DNA of 64,000 nucleotides from DASZIT01 sp963819695 (GTDB lineage Bacteria > Actinomycetota > Acidimicrobiia > Acidimicrobiales > RAAP-2): the NCBI GenBank assembly GCA_963819695.1, contig CAWFXD010000003.1:186001-250000 (forward strand), given 5' to 3'. This document shows, piece after piece, positions 37,359-46,703 of this stretch. Position numbers and translations under genes: made by a program. Each line of letters starts with the position of its first letter. Position 1 is the first letter of the stretch. The notes under the pieces were generated by a model that had not been told where the DNA came from, made no database searches, and saw only the letters and a list, made by a program, of their open reading frames with translations.

Positions 37359-39620
37359 TCAGACCGGGGTGGCGTCGAGCGGTCGCTCCTCTTGCCGCGG
37401 GGGTTGGGACGACGCCTCGACATCCACTTCGATTCCGAGTTTGGGCACGATCCGGTCCAACCACGAAGGCATCCACCAGTTGGCATTGCCGATGAGCTCC
37501 ATGACGGACGGCACCAACACCATGCGCACCAGGGTGGCGTCGATGAGGATGGCCGCGGCCAGGCCGAGGCCGAAGACCTTGAGCACGTGCAGCGGGTCGC
37601 CGATGACGAAGGATCCGAACACGCAGATCATGATGGCCGCCGCCGCGGTGATCACCCGGGCCGTCTTGGCCAGTCCGTCGGCCACCGCCGTCGCATTGTC
37701 GTGGGTGAGCCGCCACTCCTCCCGCATTCGCGACAACAGGAACACCTCATAGTCCATGGAGAGCCCGAACAAGATGGTGAACATCATCAGCGGGATCCAC
37801 GGATCGATGGGGCTGGTCGACCCGATCTTGAAGAATCCGCCCAACCACCCCCACTGGAAGACGGCCACGATCACCCCGTAGGCGGCACCCACCGACAGGA
37901 GGTTGACCACCGCCGCCTTCACCGGGATGAACACCGATCGGAAGACGGCCATCAACAGGAGGAACGACAGCAGGATCACCGCGCCGATGACCCAGGGGAG
38001 GCGGGCCGACAGATATGACGACGCGTCCACCGATCCCGCCGTCTCGCCGCCCACCAGGGCCTGGACACCGGTGCCGGCGGTGGCGGCGGGGAACACCTGG
38101 TTCCGGAGGGTCTGGACGAGGGTCTGGGTCTGGGCCGCCTGGGGAGAGGTGGTCGGGACGGCGATGATCAGCGCGGCATTGCCCGACCGGCTGAACTGGG
38201 TGGGGGCGACGAAGGCGATCCCCGGGGTGTTCCGGAGGGCGGTGCCGAGACGGGCGACATCGGCCTGTTGGCCGGCGGGAACCGTGGCGACCACCACCAA
38301 CGGCCCGTTGAATCCGGGCCCGAAGCCGGTGGCCAGGGCATCGAAGGCCTGCCGGGTGGTGGCGCTGGGAGGGTCGTTCCCGGCGTCGGTGAAGGCCAGC
38401 CGCATGGAGAAGAGGGGCAGGGCGAGGCAGATCAACACCAGGAGCGCGGCGATGCCGGCCACCAGCGGGCGACGTTGGATGGCCCGGCTCCACCGGTACC
38501 AGAAGCCGCGGGCGGAAGGAACGGCCGCACTCTGGAGGAGTCCGGGGACGTGCAATTTGTCGATGGCCCGACCGGAAAAGCCCATCATGGCCGGGAGCAG
38601 GGTGATGGCCGCCGTCATCACCAGCACCACCGCGGCGATGGCGCCGATGGCCAGTCCCCGCATGAAGGGTAGTTGCAAGATGAAGAGGCCGACCAGGGAA
38701 AGGATCACCGTCGTCCCGGCGAACACCACCGATCTTCCCGAGGTGGCCAGGGACATGGCGATGGCCTCTCGAGGTTCTCGCCGTTCGGCCAGACCCTGGC
38801 GGTACCGGGTCACGACGAACAACGCGTAGTCGATGCCTACGCCGAGCCCGATCATCGCCATGATCTCCGGCGCGAACGTCGGGGTGGTCACGATGTGGGA
38901 CAACAGGTCGAGGACGGCAAAACCGATGGCAATCCCGAACAGCGCGGTGATGATCGGCAGGCCCATGGCCACCACCGATCCGAAGGCCAGCAACATGATG
39001 ACGATGGCGGCGAAGATGCCGATCCCTTCACTCGAACCCGGTTTGCCCCCGGCCACCAGCCCGATGGCCTGGCCCCCCACCGCCACCTGGTAACCCGGAG
39101 CCTGGAACGACTGGGCAGTACTGATCACGTTCTTGATGGCCGCGGTGGGCAGATCGCCGGCCTGCTGGTTGAACTGGACCGCCACATAGGCGATGTGCCC
39201 GTTCGGGGAGATCTGGTGAGCACCGGCGGGCGACAACGGGGTGACCACCCCGGACACATGGGACTGACGGCCGAGGGCGCTGACCAGCTGGGTCGTCCGG
39301 GCCTGGTTGGCCGGGTCGGTGAACGGCGAGGTGGTGGTGATCACCACCTGAGCCGGGCTGCCCGCCTGGCCGGGAAAGTCGGCATTGAGGATCTGTTGGA
39401 CCTCCTGCTTGCCCCCGGTGAGGTTGTTGGTGAACTTGCTGCCCGCCGCCTGGGCGAACACGTTGGTGGCGACCAGCGCGCCGAGCCAGATGACCAGCAC
39501 CAGCCAACGGTGGTCGTGGCACCACCCGGCGATCCGGGCCAGGGCGCTCTCCTGCGCGGGCCGGGACTGGGGTCGGACGGGTGCCGGCCTCTGGTCGAGG
39601 GCTTCAGAAGTGACCGTCAT
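37359..39620 (-). CDS. MMPL/RND-family membrane transporter
   Basis: 753 residues, intact, with the duplicated RND plan: an N-terminal TM helix, an outer loop, a six-helix bundle, a second loop and a second bundle. The conserved proton-relay segments GLGVGIDYALFVVTRYRQG and LFGLSMDYEVFLLSRMREE are both present. Such proteins export lipids or hydrophobic compounds using the proton gradient; the substrate is unknown. ATG 39620 has a clear SD (GGAGG) 6 bases upstream. It is divergent from the lipoprotein gene and followed by a terminator, so it is probably monocistronic. Confidence 0.85.
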   Translation of the reverse strand: MTVTSEALDQRPAPVRPQSRPAQESALARIAGWCHDHRWLVLVIWLGALVATNVFAQAAGSKFTNNLTGGKQEVQQILNADFPGQAGSPAQVVITTTSPFTDPANQARTTQLVSALGRQSHVSGVVTPLSPAGAHQISPNGHIAYVAVQFNQQAGDLPTAAIKNVISTAQSFQAPGYQVAVGGQAIGLVAGGKPGSSEGIGIFAAIVIMLLAFGSVVAMGLPIITALFGIAIGFAVLDLLSHIVTTPTFAPEIMAMIGLGVGIDYALFVVTRYRQGLAERREPREAIAMSLATSGRSVVFAGTTVILSLVGLFILQLPFMRGLAIGAIAAVVLVMTAAITLLPAMMGFSGRAIDKLHVPGLLQSAAVPSARGFWYRWSRAIQRRPLVAGIAALLVLICLALPLFSMRLAFTDAGNDPPSATTRQAFDALATGFGPGFNGPLVVVATVPAGQQADVARLGTALRNTPGIAFVAPTQFSRSGNAALIIAVPTTSPQAAQTQTLVQTLRNQVFPAATAGTGVQALVGGETAGSVDASSYLSARLPWVIGAVILLSFLLLMAVFRSVFIPVKAAVVNLLSVGAAYGVIVAVFQWGWLGGFFKIGSTSPIDPWIPLMMFTILFGLSMDYEVFLLSRMREEWRLTHDNATAVADGLAKTARVITAAAAIMICVFGSFVIGDPLHVLKVFGLGLAAAILIDATLVRMVLVPSVMELIGNANWWMPSWLDRIVPKLGIEVDVEASSQPPRQEERPLDATPV

Positions 39621-39957
39621 GTGATGCCTCCGTTTTGGGAAAAGAACATGCCCGGCGTCACCGGTGATCCGGTCTGGCGGTCACCCGACGGGCCTCATTG
39701 TCACCCATTGGGCCGTTGACCGGCAACGGTGTCATGAGGATGGACGAAGCTCACCGGCCAAAGTCATCGACCGATGGCCGCAGAGTAGCCGCACCGTAAT
39801 TGACGAACCAGCCGACGAGCATGGGACACAGCCAATTGACACCGCGGTTGACAGCAATGTGACACCACCGGGGTTACCGCCCCGGGGTGACCTGCTGCCA
39901 TCGAACCGGCGGATTCCTCTGCCACAATGGCTCCGCCCCCCTCGAGATCGGAACCGA
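39621..39957. other. 337-base divergent intergenic region
   Basis: Lies between the MMPL gene and the glycosidase lipoprotein if the latter starts at 39958. It holds TTGACG at 39800 and TTGACA at 39836 and 39848, all possible -35 elements reading right, without -10 boxes at standard spacing. The lipoprotein frame is open back to 39664, so part may be coding. I see no RNA gene or repeat. Confidence 0.4.
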
Positions 39958-40956
39958 TTGACACATCCACGGCGCGGGCTGGGCGCCTTGTTGGCCTTCT
40001 TGACGGTGTCCCTGGCCGCCTGCGGGCTCGGTGCGGGCGCCACCACCGGTGCACATCCGGCCGGTTCCACCTCCTCCACCACGACCACCAGCACCGTTCC
40101 GCCTCCGCCTCCGGGATTGCCGCCGCCGTCCGCGCTGGTTCCGCTGGTCTCCCCGTCGTTCGCCGGAGAGGGGCAGTGGACCGCGGCCGGGCGGGGGGTC
40201 TACGGGCCACCGGTGCTCTACATCACCACCCTGCGGGCCGCGGGTTCGAGCACTCCCGCCGGGATCGCCTGGATGGACACCAGCCGGCTCCGGGGCAACC
40301 TCTACTCGGGAAGCATCAGCCCCGGACAAGGTCCCTGGACCTACACCGCCCCCATCCAGCCCGATGCCGCCCTGACCCTGGTGTGTGCGTTCAACGGCGG
40401 GTTCAAGTTGGCCGACACCCATGGGGGCTACTACGCCGAAGGCCGCTACTTCGCCCCGTTGGTCACCGGCGCCGCGTCGCTGGTCATCACCCAGGACGGC
40501 ACCGTCACCATCGGGCAGTGGGGCCGGGATGAATCGATGGCGGCCAACGTGATCGCGGTGCGGCAGAACCTCACCCTGTTGGTCGACCAGGGCGCCCCGG
40601 TGGCGGGATTGTCGGCCGACGACACCGCGGCCTGGGGATCCACCCTCAACTACGTACCCCAGGTCTACCGGTCGGGCATTGGTGAGACCGCCAGCGGCGC
40701 CCTGGTCTACGTGTCCGGTCCCTCGCTGGACATCGTGCAGCTGGCCGGCCTGCTGGTGGCCGCCGGCGCGGTGCGGGGCATGGAGCTCGACATCAACCCG
40801 GCGTGGGACACCTTCACCTTCTACACTCCGCCGACGTCCACCGGCGCCGCCGCCCCCGGCAACGGCACCAACCTGTTGGCTTCCATGTCCGGGGGTACCT
40901 CGAGGTTCTTCGACCCGTCCTGGGCGCGTGACTTCATCACCATGTCCACTCGCTGA
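39958..40956 (+). CDS. Lipoprotein of the phosphodiester glycosidase (NAGPA) family
   Basis: A signal peptide with lipobox (LLAFLTVSLAAC, Cys near residue 22 from TTG 39958) marks it as exported and lipid-anchored; a T/P-rich linker follows. The mature domain resembles the NAGPA phosphodiester glycosidase fold: LVCAFNGGFKLADTHGGYY, then SLVITQDGTVTIGQWGRD and AVRGMELDINPAWDTFTFY. Family members remove GlcNAc from phosphodiesters; the bacterial substrate may be a wall polymer. The reading frame is open from 39664, and the start is chosen to give a normal signal peptide, although no good SD precedes it. Confidence 0.7.
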   Translation: MTHPRRGLGALLAFLTVSLAACGLGAGATTGAHPAGSTSSTTTTSTVPPPPPGLPPPSALVPLVSPSFAGEGQWTAAGRGVYGPPVLYITTLRAAGSSTPAGIAWMDTSRLRGNLYSGSISPGQGPWTYTAPIQPDAALTLVCAFNGGFKLADTHGGYYAEGRYFAPLVTGAASLVITQDGTVTIGQWGRDESMAANVIAVRQNLTLLVDQGAPVAGLSADDTAAWGSTLNYVPQVYRSGIGETASGALVYVSGPSLDIVQLAGLLVAAGAVRGMELDINPAWDTFTFYTPPTSTGAAAPGNGTNLLASMSGGTSRFFDPSWARDFITMSTR

Positions 40957-41017
40957 CCCCTCCCGGCCCCGTCCGGCGTGGGCGTGGGCCGATGGGTCGC
41001 CTCCTATCCTGGGCGCC

Positions 41018-41203
41018 ATGCAGCCGGACCGGGTGGCCGACGCCCACGATGCCGCCGTCGCCGCCGGTGAGGCGGGGTACAGCGATCCTGACACCGGTCT
41101 GTTCGTGCTCACCGCCACCTATCTCCGGGATCGGGGCACCTGTTGTGGCAACCGATGCCGACACTGTCCCTACCAGGATGGCGAAAAGCCGAGGTCGACG
41201 TAG
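41018..41203 (+). CDS. DUF5522 small cysteine-rich protein
   Basis: 61 residues ending in the DUF5522 signature RGTCCGNRCRHCPY, four cysteines that could bind a metal, preceded by FVLTATYLRDRG. ATG 41018 gives the family's normal short length; the frame is open upstream but not in related sequence. Function unknown. It sits 61 bases after the lipoprotein gene on the same strand. Confidence 0.75.
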   Translation: MQPDRVADAHDAAVAAGEAGYSDPDTGLFVLTATYLRDRGTCCGNRCRHCPYQDGEKPRST

Positions 41204-41261
41204 GTGGCAGTTGCGATGCCATGTTCGACACGGGAGGCAGTAATTCATCAAGTCGTTGACC

Positions 41262-42306
41262 ATGGGAGTCGATATTCCCCCCATGGCTACGACCGGTGGC
41301 GACGAGAGGGATCGGCGCGAGGGCCTTTCCGCGCTCGGCCGCGCCTTGGCCGGCCAGGCCGAAGCCGTGGCCACCTCGATTGCCGACCGATGGAATGCCT
41401 CCGGAGGGTTCGACGGGACCCCGGGGTCGGAAGGACTGCGGTCGGAAATCGAACGGTTCACCGTCTTGGCGACCAATGCCGTCGCCCACTATCTGATCAC
41501 CGATGAGCCTCCCAGCTCAGGCGGAGTCCAATGCCCTCTCTGCGTCCGGTCGGGCTCCGGTGGACGACCGCCTCTCCCTGTCCGGCCTCACCAAGCTGTA
41601 TCTGTTCTGGCGGGACGCGGCCGAGCTGGCCGTCCGCCAGGAGGCCGACCACCTGGGAAGCACGCCCGCGGTCGTCGGCGAAGCCGTCTCCATCGTCCGG
41701 GCCGGAGCCGACGGGAGCCTGGTGGCCATGGCCAAGCAGTTCGACCTCGCCTACGGTGAGCTCCGCGCCCAACTGGCCGAAGAGCAGGCCCGGCTGGGGT
41801 TCCTGGCCCTCCACGATCCGCTCACCGGACTTCCCAACCGCGCCCTCTTCATCGAACAGCTGACCCGCGCCCTCGGGGCCTCCGGCCGGGCCCACACCGA
41901 GGTGGCCGTCCTCTATCTGGACATCGACCACTTCAAGTCGGTCAACGACCTGGCCGGCCATTCGGTCGGCGATCAACTGCTGATCTCGGTGGCCAACCGT
42001 CTCCAGCAGCTGGTCCGCCCCGGCGACACCGCGGCCCGCTTGGGCGGTGACGAGTTCGTGATCCTCTGCGAGGGACTCCGGGGCGGCAACGCCGGGGCGG
42101 CGGCGGTGGCCGCCCGGATCGGCCAGGCTCTGGCCGAACCCTTGGACATCGGGGGGAGGGCTTTCACCGCCACCGCCAGCATCGGGGTGGCGGTGGCCTC
42201 GCCCGGCGACGACCCGGGAGTCGTCCTGTCCCATGCCGACGGGGCCATGTACCGGGCCAAGCAGCGGGGTCGGGCCTGCTACGAGCTGTACACCGGAGCC
42301 GACTGA
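41262..42306 (+). CDS. Diguanylate cyclase (GGDEF), split by a frameshift near 41510
   Basis: The C-terminal GGDEF domain looks active: HDPLTGLPNRALFIEQL, YLDIDHFKSVNDLAGHSVGD and ARLGGDEFVIL. No EAL domain or TM segment is present, so it is a cytosolic c-di-GMP synthase. The N-terminal helical sensor region (LSALGRALAGQAEAVATSIA onward) is in another frame; the frames meet between 41500 and 41520 in the segment encoding DEPPS/QAESNAL. No RXXD inhibitory site is obvious before GGDEF. The start (ATG 41262 or 41283) is uncertain. Convergent with the SDR gene. Confidence 0.75.
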
Positions 42307-42319
42307 ACCCGGTCGTCCC

Positions 42320-43175
42320 TCAGGCGGTGAACTTGGCGGACGCCCCGGCATTCACATCGAGCACCGACCCGGTGATGTGCCGGGCCCCGTCGGAGACCAG
42401 GTACACCACTGCGGCGGTGATCTCCTCGGGCTCCAGCCAGGGAACCGGCTGGGCATGGAGCTCAGCCATGACCGGTGCCACCTCGTCGGCGGTGGGGTGC
42501 TCGAGATCGGGACGCATCATCCCGTAGAGCTGGTCGTTGTGGATCATCGGCGTCGAGACGTTGCCGGGAGCGATGACATTGACGGTCACCCCGAACCCGG
42601 CCAGCTCGTAAGCCGCCGACTTGCACAGGCCGATCACCCCCCATTTCGACGCGGTGTAGGCGGGGATCGCCGGCTGGGAGGTGCGGCCCATCATGGAGGA
42701 GATCCCGATGATCCGGCCGGCGCGTTGCCTCCGCATGTGGGGCGCGGCGGCCCGGATGGCGTTGAAGACGCCGGTCAGGTTGATGTCGATCACATCGCCC
42801 CACTGGGCGGCGGTCATGTCGCAGACCGAGCCGATGGCGGTCACCCCGGCGTTGGCCACCATGATGTCCACCGACCCCCACGAGGCCTGGACCCCGTCGA
42901 CGAAGCCGATCACCGCCCCGAGGTCCCGGACGTCCACCACCTCCGACCGACACCGCCGGCCGGCGGCGTCGACCAGCTTGGCCGTCTCGGCCAGGTCATC
43001 GCGGGTGGACAACGGGTACCCGATGGTGGCGATGTCGTCGCAGAGGTCGCAGATGGCGATGTCGGCGCCCAGTCGGGCCAGTTCGAGGGCGTGGCTCCGG
43101 CCCTGGCCCCGGGCCCCTCCGGTGATGACCGCGCACTCGGCCGAGTAATGGCTGGGCGGTATCTGCCTCGGTCAT
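42320..43175 (-). CDS. Mycofactocin-coupled-type SDR, split by an extra base near 43134
   Basis: The N-terminal motif AVITGGARGQGRSHALELA and the insertion CDLCDDIATIGYPLSTRDDL are typical of SDRs that keep NAD bound and pass electrons to mycofactocin. The catalytic YTASK and IGISSMMGRTS are present, and the protein ends ITGSVLDVNAGASAKFTA. Removing one base from the codons after LLGR (near 43134) joins the frames. ATG 43175 has a good SD (AAGGAG). It lies 53 bases downstream of the PaaX-like gene, in the same direction. The substrate is probably an alcohol. Confidence 0.8.
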
Positions 43176-43228
43176 CTGTCTCCTTGTCATTGGTCGACCA
43201 ACCCATCGCCAGACGGTCGGCTCGGCGA

Positions 43229-43981
43229 TCAGCCGGTGCGGCTCCACTTCTCGAGGACCGAGCGATAGCCGGTGTCCCAGCCGTCATACTGCTCCCTCAG
43301 CGTGGCCCCCGGCCAGCCGGCCGGCAACAGCTCGGCGGGCAACAGCGGATCGGCCTGCAGGTGACGGAGGACCGCGGCCGACAGCTCGAAGCCCGGCGCC
43401 AGATCGCCGGGCCCCCGGGTCGGTTGGCCCGCCATCGTCTCCATCAGCCGCCCGGCCCGTTTCCCCCACCCCCCCACGTCCCAGAGCCCGGCCGCCAACG
43501 CCTGGGGGTCGCCTTCGGGTCGGGCCAGGAACCGGCGGGAATCCCGCTCCACGTCAGGGTCGAGCCGGACCTCGAGGTTGTCCGGACGCATCCACACCCC
43601 CTCGCGCAGCTCCCCCAGCCGGGCGAACCGCAGGGCGCTCCGGCGTCGGGACCGGATCTCCGGCGAGCTTCCCGAGGTGGTCACCACCACCATCCGCCAC
43701 TCCCCTGACCAGGTACCGGTATGCCCGGCCCGGCTGGCCAGCTGGCGCGCCTGTCGATCGAGGAGGCGACCGGCCAACCGGTACCGACCGGTGCCGTCGG
43801 TGGTGGCTTCTCCGGAGGTCGCCATCCGGCTGAGGGCCACCCGGGCCCGGTTGCCGTTGATCCCGAACAGACCGGCTACATGGACCAGGTAGGCGACCGG
43901 CAGCTCCGGGGGGTCCACCCCCAACAAGGTGCTGGCCAGGATAGATCGGGCCGTCAGCGGGACATTACGTTCTTGATCCAT
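43229..43981 (-). CDS. PaaX-family transcriptional regulator
   Basis: About 250 residues with the PaaX layout: an N-terminal winged helix (SILASTLLGVDPPELPVAYL, then INGNRARVALSRM), the central REGVWMRPDNLEV segment and a C-terminal WDTGYRSVLEKWSRTG end. PaaX repressors respond to aryl- or acyl-CoA. ATG 43981 is preferred because GTG 43993 would lie before the likely transcription start. The gene is divergent from the desaturase with almost no intergenic DNA and upstream of the mycofactocin-type SDR, so it may control both. Confidence 0.75.
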   Translation of the reverse strand: MDQERNVPLTARSILASTLLGVDPPELPVAYLVHVAGLFGINGNRARVALSRMATSGEATTDGTGRYRLAGRLLDRQARQLASRAGHTGTWSGEWRMVVVTTSGSSPEIRSRRRSALRFARLGELREGVWMRPDNLEVRLDPDVERDSRRFLARPEGDPQALAAGLWDVGGWGKRAGRLMETMAGQPTRGPGDLAPGFELSAAVLRHLQADPLLPAELLPAGWPGATLREQYDGWDTGYRSVLEKWSRTG

Positions 43982-44001
43982 TTGTTTATTCACTGTAATA
44001 T
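43973..44001 (+). promoter_or_regulatory. Near-consensus promoter giving a leaderless desaturase mRNA
   Basis: TTGATC (43973-43978), 17-bp spacer, TAATAT (43996-44001). The A of the desaturase ATG lies 7 bases after the -10 box, the usual distance to the +1, and no SD can fit. The opposite strand of the same -10 region reads TATTAC, a possible promoter for the PaaX-like gene. Confidence 0.7.
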
Positions 44002-44007
44002 GGACCC

Positions 44008-44955
44008 ATGGCAGCCACCATCGTGCCCGATGTGGCCGTGCGGCCGTCAGTCCTGCCCACCGACCGGCTCCTGGCCAACGGGATGTGCCGGCCCGACCTC
44101 CGCCAGGAGCTCCGGAAGATCGGCGATCTCCGCAATGCCCTCACCGTGATCGGCCTGTGGACGTGGGTGGTGGCCATGATCGGGGCGGCGGTGTGGATCG
44201 ACAACCCGTTCCTCTACCTGGCGGTGTTCGTGCTGATGGGCCCCATCCACGCCCGGTTCGCCATTCTCATGCACGAGGCCGCCCACAAGCTCCTCTTCTC
44301 CAACAAGCGGGTCAACGACTGGGTCGGGACCTGGGTCATCGCCTACCCGGCCCTGGTGCCCATCCAGATCTACCGGCGGGGGCACTTCGCCCACCACCGC
44401 CACGAGTTCGGGCCGGAGGAGCCGGACATGGCCTACTACGGCGGCTACCGGTGCGACCACCGCACCCTGGCCCGGCGGCTGGTGCGCGACGCGGTCGGCA
44501 TCTCCGGATGGAAGAACCTCTATCCGCTGTTCAAATCGGTCAAGGTGCCGGCCTACCGGAAGATATCCCTCCCGATCATCGGCACCCAGGTCGGGCTCTG
44601 GGCCATCGCCTGGGCGGCCACCGGCCGGTGGTGGATCTACCCGGCGTTCTGGCTGGCGCCGTGGATGACCCAGTGGCGGGTGATCAACCGGCTGCGGGCC
44701 ATCGCCGAGCACGGCGGCATGGTGGAGGGCGAGGACCGACGGGTCACCACCCACAACGTGCGCCAGTCCTGGTTGGCCCGGTTCTGGATCGTCCCCTACA
44801 ACACCGGGTGGCACCTGGCCCACCACGTCGACATGGGCGTCCCGTTCCGGAACCTCCCGAAGTACTACGCCGAGTTGGAGCAGGCCGGCTACGTCACCCC
44901 CGGGATCACCTATCCGAACTACATCGCCCTCTGGAAGGATCTCGCCTCGGCCTGA
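44008..44955 (+). CDS. Fatty acid desaturase family protein
   Basis: 315 residues with three histidine boxes for a di-iron centre: HEAAH near residue 87, HFAHHRHE near 128 and HLAHH near 270, between hydrophobic segments (LTVIGLWTWVVAMIGAAVWI and others). Members insert double bonds or hydroxylate lipids or carotenoids in the membrane; the substrate is not evident. ATG 44008 follows a promoter too close for a leader. The divergent PaaX-like regulator probably controls it. Confidence 0.85.
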   Translation: MAATIVPDVAVRPSVLPTDRLLANGMCRPDLRQELRKIGDLRNALTVIGLWTWVVAMIGAAVWIDNPFLYLAVFVLMGPIHARFAILMHEAAHKLLFSNKRVNDWVGTWVIAYPALVPIQIYRRGHFAHHRHEFGPEEPDMAYYGGYRCDHRTLARRLVRDAVGISGWKNLYPLFKSVKVPAYRKISLPIIGTQVGLWAIAWAATGRWWIYPAFWLAPWMTQWRVINRLRAIAEHGGMVEGEDRRVTTHNVRQSWLARFWIVPYNTGWHLAHHVDMGVPFRNLPKYYAELEQAGYVTPGITYPNYIALWKDLASA

Positions 44956-44958
44956 CTC

Positions 44959-46611
44959 CTACTGCGGGCGGCTCCGCAGCGATCGGTAGTGACGGACCAA
45001 CTCGGCGGTCGATCCGTCCTGATCGGAGAGATCCGGCTCGGCGGGGTCGACGAGGGCCGGCGCCAACTGCTTGGCCATCACCTTGCCCAGTTCCACCCCC
45101 CACTGGTCGAACGAGTCGATGCCCCAGATGACCCCTTCGGTGAACACGGTGTGCTCGTAGAGCGCCACCAGTTGGCCGAGCACCGACGGGGTCAGCTTGG
45201 GTGCCACGATGGTCGAGCTCGGGCGGTTGCCGGGCATCACCTTGTGGGGCACCAGCTCCGGCGGGGTCCCGTCGGCGGCCACCTCCTCGGCGGTGCGACC
45301 GAAGGCCAGCACCTTCGACTGGGCGAAGCAGTTGGCCATCAGCAGGTCCTGCTGGTCACCGGTCTCGTGGGTGGAGTTGACGAAACCGAGGAAGTCACAG
45401 GGGATGAGCTTGGTGCCCTGGTGGATCAGTTGGTAGAAGGCATGCTGCCCGTTGGTCCCCGGCTCCCCCCAGAAGATCTCCCCGGTCTGGCCGGTGACCG
45501 GTGAGCCGTCCCGCTTGACCGACTTGCCGTTCGACTCCATGGTCAGCTGCTGCAGATAGGCCGGGAACCGGGCCAGCCGCTGGTTGTAGGGCAGCACCGC
45601 ATGGGTCTGGGCGCCGAAGAAGTTGTTGTACCAGACGTTGAGCATCCCCTGGATGACCGGCAGGTTCGACTCGAGCGGGGTGGTGAGGAAGTGCTGGTCG
45701 ACGGCGTGGAAGCCGGCCAGCATCTCCGCGAACGCCTCCGGGCCGATGGCCACCATCAGCGAGAAGCCGATGGCCGAGTCGTAGGAGTAGCGGCCGCCCA
45801 CCCAGTCCCAGAACCCGAACATGTTGGCCGGGTCGATGCCGAACTCGGTGACCCCCGGCTCGTTGGTGGAGACGGCCACGAAGTGCTTGGCCACCGCCTC
45901 CTTGCCGGCCCCCAACCCGGCGAGCAGCCAGTCCCGGGCGGCGGCCGCGTTGGTCAGCGTCTCCAGGGTGGTGAAGGTCTTGGAGCTGACCACGAACAGG
46001 GTCCCGGCCGGATCCAGGTCGTGGGTCTTGTTGTAGAGGTCGACCGGATCGACGTTGGAGACGAACCGGCAAGAGATGTCCGGGGTGGCGTAGTCGACCA
46101 ACGCCTCGTGGGCCATGGCCGGGCCGAGGTCGGATCCGCCGATCCCGATGTTGACCACCGCCGAGATCCGCTGACCGGTGTGGCCGGTCCACTCCCCCGA
46201 CCGGATGCGCCGGGCCACCTCGCCCATCCGGTCCAGCACCTGGTGGACCTCGGCGACGACATCCTCCCCGTCCACCGTCAGCTGGGCATCCTTGGGCATC
46301 CGGAGGGCCACGTGGAGCACGGCCCGGTCCTCGGTGGTGTTGATGTGCCGGCCGGCGAACATCGCGTCGCGTCGTTCCTCCACCCCCGCGGCCCGGGCCA
46401 CCGCCATGAGTGCGGCCAGGGTCTCCTCGGTGGCCCGGTGCTTGGAATAGTCGAGCCGGAGATCGGCGGCGCTCGCCGTCATCCGTGTCCCGCGCTCGGG
46501 ATCAGTGGCGAACAGTTGGCGGATCGTCTCGTCGCGGATCGTGTCGAAATGACCGGCCAGATGGCGCCACTCCGGGGTTTCGGTGATGTCCTCTGCTACC
46601 ACTGCCGACAT
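44959..46611 (-). CDS. pgi: Glucose-6-phosphate isomerase
   Basis: Interconverts glucose 6-phosphate and fructose 6-phosphate in glycolysis. Clear family features over 550 residues: VNIGIGGSDLGPAMAHEAL, VSSKTFTTLETLTNA, the signature GGRYSYDSAIGFSLMVAIG with FWDWVGG, GEPGTNGQHAFYQLIHQGT, and the second signature VFTEGVIWGIDSFDQWGVEL. ATG 46611 has a strong SD (GGAGG); the frame is open back to 46707 into the upstream MFS gene, without family homology. It follows the MFS gene after 92 bases in the same direction and ends 3 bases from the convergent desaturase. Confidence 0.95.
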   Translation of the reverse strand: MSAVVAEDITETPEWRHLAGHFDTIRDETIRQLFATDPERGTRMTASAADLRLDYSKHRATEETLAALMAVARAAGVEERRDAMFAGRHINTTEDRAVLHVALRMPKDAQLTVDGEDVVAEVHQVLDRMGEVARRIRSGEWTGHTGQRISAVVNIGIGGSDLGPAMAHEALVDYATPDISCRFVSNVDPVDLYNKTHDLDPAGTLFVVSSKTFTTLETLTNAAAARDWLLAGLGAGKEAVAKHFVAVSTNEPGVTEFGIDPANMFGFWDWVGGRYSYDSAIGFSLMVAIGPEAFAEMLAGFHAVDQHFLTTPLESNLPVIQGMLNVWYNNFFGAQTHAVLPYNQRLARFPAYLQQLTMESNGKSVKRDGSPVTGQTGEIFWGEPGTNGQHAFYQLIHQGTKLIPCDFLGFVNSTHETGDQQDLLMANCFAQSKVLAFGRTAEEVAADGTPPELVPHKVMPGNRPSSTIVAPKLTPSVLGQLVALYEHTVFTEGVIWGIDSFDQWGVELGKVMAKQLAPALVDPAEPDLSDQDGSTAELVRHYRSLRSRPQ

Positions 46612-46703
46612 GTCAGCCTCCGTACCCGTTGCGATCGGACAGGCCCGGAATTCCGGGTGCTCTCCGCACCGTACTGCGGGCGAATCGGACCCGGCCGCCG
46701 AGC

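Noticed and set aside
39800..39853. Three TTGAC(A/G) hexamers as a tandem promoter
   Set aside because: None has a convincing -10 box at 16-19 bases, so I only noted them in the intergenic entry.
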